Both the position numbers and the translations under genes were made by a program. 64,000 bases of DNA. It comes from Spirosoma endophyticum. GTDB lineage: Bacteria > Bacteroidota > Bacteroidia > Cytophagales > Spirosomataceae. The stretch is taken from NCBI RefSeq assembly GCF_900112365.1, contig NZ_FOLQ01000001.1, positions 930,001 to 994,000 on the forward strand, read 5' to 3'. The notes beneath the pieces are model-generated. The model made no database searches. It was not told where the DNA came from and saw only the letters and a list, made by a program, of their open reading frames with translations. This document shows, piece after piece, positions 60,656 through 64,000 of this stretch (position 1 is the first letter of the stretch; each line of letters starts with the position of its first letter).

Positions 60656-61117
60656 ATGCAAAAGATCACAACATTCCTGACTTTCAACAACCAGGCCGAA
60701 GAAGCGGCAAAGCTGTACACCACCCTTTTCAAAAATTCAAAAATCAGCAGCATCAACTACTACGGCGAAGGAGCCCCGGCACCCGCAGGAAGTGCCATGT
60801 CGGTTACCTTTCAACTCGATGGACAGGATTTTTACGCCCTGAACGGTGGTTCGCATTTTAAATTCGCCGAAGGAATTTCGCTCTTCGTAAGCTGTGAAAC
60901 GCAGGCTGAAGTGGACGAGTTTTGGGAGAAACTTTCTGAAGGTGGAGAACAAGGACCGTGTGGCTGGTTGAAAGACAAATTCGGTGTGTCGTGGCAAGTT
61001 GTTCCGTCTTCATTAGGCCGACTATTGGGCGACAAAGACCCCGAGAAAGCAAAACGGGTTATGCAGGCCATGATGAAAATGTCGAAGCTCGACATCAAAT
61101 CGCTGGAGGAAGCGTAA
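60656..61117 (+). CDS. VOC/PhnB-like protein (3-demethylubiquinone methyltransferase-like fold)
   Basis: 153 aa from the ATG at 60656. The PhnB-like start KITTFLTFNNQAEEAAKLYT, TLFKNSKISSINYYGEG, then MSVTFQLDGQDFYALNGGSH and FWEKLSEGGEQGPCGWLKDK, GVSWQVVPSSL identify the family often named after a 3-demethylubiquinone methyltransferase, although it is not an actual methyltransferase. Role unknown. A strong hairpin follows. Confidence 0.88.
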   Translation: MQKITTFLTFNNQAEEAAKLYTTLFKNSKISSINYYGEGAPAPAGSAMSVTFQLDGQDFYALNGGSHFKFAEGISLFVSCETQAEVDEFWEKLSEGGEQGPCGWLKDKFGVSWQVVPSSLGRLLGDKDPEKAKRVMQAMMKMSKLDIKSLEEA

Positions 61118-61163
61118 CTAAAAGAGCGGTCTAACTTTTCAAATTTGTCCTATTAATAGAATC

Positions 61164-61205
61164 TTTTTATCATGCTGACCGGTCCGCCGGTCAGCATGAT
61201 AAAAA
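61164..61205. terminator. Bidirectional terminator with a perfect 19-bp stem
   Basis: Arms 61164-61182 and 61187-61205 (ending in T5 and A5) pair perfectly over a 4-nt loop. It lies between convergent genes that end at 61117 and 61235. Confidence 0.9.
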
Positions 61206-61234
61206 AGGTGAATTTTCTCAGCAGTTTCGTTGAG

Positions 61235-61798
61235 CTAGGCGGGTTGGTAATGGAGTACCACAATACCACACGTGAACGATTTGGCCTCTGCCAGCCTAAG
61301 ATTCAGCTTCTTATCCAGTTCACCAAATATGGACATGCCTTTTCCCAAGGCTACCGGATTGACAAAAAGATAATAATCATCGATCAGGTTATTCTTGATC
61401 AGAGAAGACACAAAGTCGCCACCCCCATAGGCAATCAGGTCGCCCCCTTCTCCATGTTTCAGCGCATTGATTTCCTCGACAATATCGCCCCGGTTCAACG
61501 TAACATTTTTGCCGTCGATACGCTCCAGTTGTCTTGAAAACACAACTTTGGGCGTGCTGTTCATTTTGTGCGTACCCGCGTCGGCGGTGGCGGGATCTGC
61601 CGCTCTCGACTCCCAGGCGCCAATGAAGCCTTCGGCCAATTTTCGGCCCAGTAAAATCGTACTGACAGGCTCAGTCAGGTCAGTAACATATTTATTGAGT
61701 TCCTCATCCCAGTTCCATACCAACCAATCCATTTCGTTAGTTGGACCGGCAATAAATCCATCGACCGTAAACTGTACCTGTAGCTTTAATTTTCTCAT
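61235..61798 (-). CDS. Dihydrofolate reductase/RibD C-terminal-like reductase
   Basis: 187 aa. Start MRKLKLQVQFTVDGFIAGPT, substrate part NEMDWLVWNWDEEL, TILLGRKLAEGF and GDLIAYGGGDFVSSLIKNN are typical of the RibD_C/DHFR-like family, which uses NADPH. The real substrate is unknown; annotation as folate enzyme would be too strong. Cytosolic. It is alone between a terminator and a divergent EVE gene (197 bp, nothing found). Confidence 0.9.
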   Translation of the reverse strand: MRKLKLQVQFTVDGFIAGPTNEMDWLVWNWDEELNKYVTDLTEPVSTILLGRKLAEGFIGAWESRAADPATADAGTHKMNSTPKVVFSRQLERIDGKNVTLNRGDIVEEINALKHGEGGDLIAYGGGDFVSSLIKNNLIDDYYLFVNPVALGKGMSIFGELDKKLNLRLAEAKSFTCGIVVLHYQPA

Positions 61799-61995
61799 GA
61801 TTGACTACCGTTTATACTTGGACAGGTAAATATATTTTCTCAAACGGTATTCTTTTCAATTCTTTGGCGGATAATTGCCAAATACTGAATTAACCATCGT
61901 GTCAGAGGTTTATCAGGAATATCATCCAGCTTGATGTTAAAAAGGCACGTAGCGACGCATAAAGTCAACTTATTGATAGTAAGCAGTTTTTAGAT

Positions 61996-62433
61996 ATGGA
62001 CGAAGCGCAAAAATACTGGGTCGTGGTAGCCTCAAAAGACCATGTGCAGCGGGGGGTTACCGGCGGATTTATGCAGGCCAATCATGGGAAACTGGCCCCG
62101 CTAAAGCGCATAAAGCCCAATGATTGGGTGATCCTCTATTCGCCCAAACAAGTGCTGGAACGTGACGAAAAATGCCAGGCCTTTACGGCCATCGGGCAGG
62201 TGAGCGACGACGCGATTTATCAGGTTGCTCTGACGGAAAACTTTATGCCCTTCCGGCGCAACGTAACGTTTTACCCATCCAGAGAGGCCTCAATTTTACC
62301 GTTGATTGATAACCTTGAGTTCATCCCGAACAAGAAATCCTGGGGCTACCCGTTTCGCTTCGGCTTTTTCGAGATCGGCAAGCACGATTTTGACTTGATT
62401 CATAAAAACATGCTCAACGAAGACCATAAATAA
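61996..62433 (+). CDS. EVE-domain protein
   Basis: 145 aa. The EVE fold is recognised from KYWVVVASKDHVQRGVTGGF, LKRIKPNDWVILYSPKQVLE and AFTAIGQVSDDAIYQV, ending with FRFGFFEIGKHDFDLIH. EVE domains are PUA/YTH relatives thought to bind modified bases in DNA or RNA; family members are often found near restriction systems, though none is seen here. Cytosolic, single domain. Confidence 0.85.
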   Translation: MDEAQKYWVVVASKDHVQRGVTGGFMQANHGKLAPLKRIKPNDWVILYSPKQVLERDEKCQAFTAIGQVSDDAIYQVALTENFMPFRRNVTFYPSREASILPLIDNLEFIPNKKSWGYPFRFGFFEIGKHDFDLIHKNMLNEDHK

Positions 62434-62474
62434 TTCCGGCCCTACCTGAAGGCATACGTGTTCCCGGCAGCGGA

Positions 62475-62510
62475 CACTACGTGCCGGAAGCAGCATCCGG
62501 CGACGTAGTG
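62475..62510. terminator. Convergent hairpin
   Basis: Arms 62475-62487 and 62497-62510 (cactacgtgccgg against a complement with one bulged base). It lies between the convergent EVE and protease genes (stops 62433, 62553). Confidence 0.55.
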
Positions 62511-62552
62511 ACCACCCTGAAAGCGTTTAGTTTATGGGTGCTGGCTAATTAG

Positions 62553-63605
62553 CTAATTCAGTTCGCCGGGAGTCACCAGGATCGTTAGCTGACGGTTCTC
62601 CCGCAGTACCGCCAGTTTAGTACGTTGCCCAATCGTATCGTCGGTCAGCAGGCGATGAAGATCATCCATGGTGGAAATGGGCTGCTCGTTGAACCCTACA
62701 ATAATATCCCCCTGCTTTAGCTGACTATTTCCCGCGACACCATCGGCTTCAATACTGGAGACAATGACGCCCGTTTTGGTCGTTAGCTGGTTGTATTGTT
62801 TGATGCGTTCGGTCAGGTTTATGAGTTGACCGGCAATGCCCAGATAGCCCCGACGAACCCGGCCATGCATAATGAGTTTACCCGCCACAAACGCGGCCAG
62901 GTTCGATGAAACGGCGAAACAAAGACCCTGAGCGGGCAGAATGACCGCCGTGTTGACGCCGATCACATCGCCATTGCCATTCACCAACGGCCCACCTGAA
63001 TTACCCGGATTCAGCGCGGCATCGGTTTGGATAACATCGTCGATGAGCCGCCCCGATTCAGAACGTAACGTCCTGCCAAGCGCACTCACCACACCCGCCG
63101 TCAGCGAGTACTGAAACCCATACGGATTGCCTATCGCGATCGCAATCTGTCCCACCTGAACCTGTTTTGAATCAGCGAACCGGATGGCTTTCAACCCATC
63201 GGCATAAATCTTGATCACGGCAATGTCGGTAGCAGGGTCGCGCCCGATAAGGGTCGCTTCGTAATCCCGGCTTGGTTCATCGTTGCGGGCTGGCAGGGCT
63301 ACCTCAATCTTACTAGCCCCGGCGACTACGTGATTATTGGTAATGATATACCCGTCGGTCGAGATAATAAAACCCGATCCTGTGCCCCCGGAATCATTAC
63401 CCCGGCCCTGACGTCGTCGCTGGAGATCGACGCCGGACTGACCGTTGGCCTGGCCACTCACTTTGATCTGTACTACCGATGGGCTGACTTTTTTGGCGAC
63501 TGCAACAACCGTATTCGAATAGGCATCCAGCAGAACGGCGTCCTGCTCTCCCCTCCCGGCCGGTTGTGAAGCCGAATCAGCAAATGTCACAAATTGGGTA
63601 TCCAT
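62553..63605 (-). CDS. HtrA/DegP-like S1C serine protease with PDZ domain, no signal peptide
   Basis: 350 aa from the ATG at 63605; the longer frame adds nine residues without a signal. Catalytic triad: His92 (ITNNHVV), Asp127 (ATDIAVIKI) and Ser203 (LNPGNSGGPLV). A single PDZ-like domain is at about 250-345 (LKQGDIIVGFNEQPISTMDD). The first 40 residues are polar (MDTQFVTFADSASQPAGRGE), so there is no Sec signal or anchor; it may stay in the cytosol, unlike most HtrA proteins, unless the true start differs. The gene is divergent from the PQQ dehydrogenase gene at the window edge (257 bp). Confidence 0.9.
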   Translation of the reverse strand: MDTQFVTFADSASQPAGRGEQDAVLLDAYSNTVVAVAKKVSPSVVQIKVSGQANGQSGVDLQRRRQGRGNDSGGTGSGFIISTDGYIITNNHVVAGASKIEVALPARNDEPSRDYEATLIGRDPATDIAVIKIYADGLKAIRFADSKQVQVGQIAIAIGNPYGFQYSLTAGVVSALGRTLRSESGRLIDDVIQTDAALNPGNSGGPLVNGNGDVIGVNTAVILPAQGLCFAVSSNLAAFVAGKLIMHGRVRRGYLGIAGQLINLTERIKQYNQLTTKTGVIVSSIEADGVAGNSQLKQGDIIVGFNEQPISTMDDLHRLLTDDTIGQRTKLAVLRENRQLTILVTPGELN

Positions 63606-63862
63606 TAGATTGTTGTTTACTGTGCAAATCACAACCCGATCAGCAACTGTTCCAGAATAATCTCATCCTGAATACAGGTCAGACAGTCCGCCAATCTGTC
63701 ACTTTATTTGCAGCAATTCGGTCTCGAGAAGCCTAGATAGGGAAATGAGATCGGTAACTCGCCTAGACTACCTGTTAAACTGGCAGTCATTGGTAGATCA
63801 GAGCGTGTTCACGTATCTGGTTTCAACAGTAAAATAGCTGCCCTTTCGTGCTTTCCTCGATC

Positions 63863-64000
63863 ATGAGATACCTATTTATCGCGGCATCCCTGCTGTTCAT
63901 CACAACTCGTTTTACGACCAATCCATCCGATACCAACTGGGTAGAATATAACGGCGACGGCGCCCGAAGCCATTATTCGTCGTTGACGCAAATCGACGCG
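63863..64000 (+). CDS. PQQ-dependent dehydrogenase, N-terminal part (runs off window)
   Basis: 46 codons before the edge: a signal peptide (MRYLFIAASLLFITTRFTTN) and WVEYNGDGARSHYSSLTQID, the first propeller strand of quinoprotein glucose/alcohol dehydrogenases (W-YGGD--SRYSPL-QI pattern). The enzyme oxidises sugars or alcohols in the periplasm with PQQ. Only the start is seen, so the subtype is open. Confidence 0.75.
   Translation, partial: MRYLFIAASLLFITTRFTTNPSDTNWVEYNGDGARSHYSSLTQIDA

Noticed and set aside
1-64000. CRISPR arrays, tRNA and rRNA genes
   Set aside because: No regularly spaced repeats and no cloverleaf or rRNA sequence was recognised on either strand by eye.

Overview
The window looks like chromosomal DNA of a Bacteroidota bacterium, most likely a Cytophagales member close to Spirosoma. 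The reasons are two SusC-type TonB receptors, a SusD lipoprotein, an ECF sigma/FecR pair, signal peptides ending in 'AQ', TAnnTTTG promoter boxes without Shine-Dalgarno sequences, a THX ribosomal peptide and families such as DUF6660, DUF5694, YfhO and CusA-TolC fusions. The genus is inferred from gene content, not from a search.

Left part (1-19 kb). A SusC receptor runs off the left edge. Divergent from it is a one-pass membrane protein with PKD-like and lectin-like outer domains. Two GH43 hydrolases, a small hypothetical, a REC-only response regulator, an esterase/SMP-30 fusion, a Cthe_2159-type beta-helix lipoprotein and a third GH43 enzyme follow. This is a plant-polysaccharide (arabinan/xylan-like) region. 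Next come a 40-codon THX gene, a YfhO-family membrane protein and a large secreted protein of unknown family.

Middle (19-37 kb). pyrH, frr and a small lipoprotein form a housekeeping unit. A Yellow/MRJP-type protein, a TonB receptor and a two-gene ABC transporter follow on the other strand. Then comes a two-gene cassette whose second, DUF6169-like gene carries an in-frame TAG, then a PadR/FtsX-type permease pair. An AT-rich accessory patch (30.3-33.2 kb) holds a DUF4062 protein, an Rpn-type PD-(D/E)XK nuclease and a GNAT acetyltransferase; its first two genes are flanked by a 29-nt imperfect direct repeat. A Gfo/Idh/MocA oxidoreductase, a class V aminotransferase, a VOC protein and a DUF5694 protein complete this part.

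Right part (37-64 kb). A metal-efflux cluster reads leftward: DUF6660 protein, CusA-TolC fusion, membrane-fusion protein, a six-helix membrane protein and a His-rich P-type ATPase. The cusA gene carries an in-frame palindromic insertion. A sigma/FecR/SusC(STN)/SusD/FAD-oxidoreductase operon follows, with stem-loops between its genes. Upstream of the sigma gene lies a small gene apparently split by a 0.13-kb MITE-like element. The remainder holds a TlpA-like thioredoxin, a beta-propeller protein, a DUF819 membrane protein, a protein resembling D-apionate lactonase, a VOC protein, a DHFR/RibD-like reductase, an EVE protein, an HtrA-like protease without a signal peptide, and the start of a PQQ dehydrogenase at the right edge.

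I found no rRNA, tRNA, CRISPR array or complete insertion sequence. Many gene ends are marked by long, nearly perfect hairpins.
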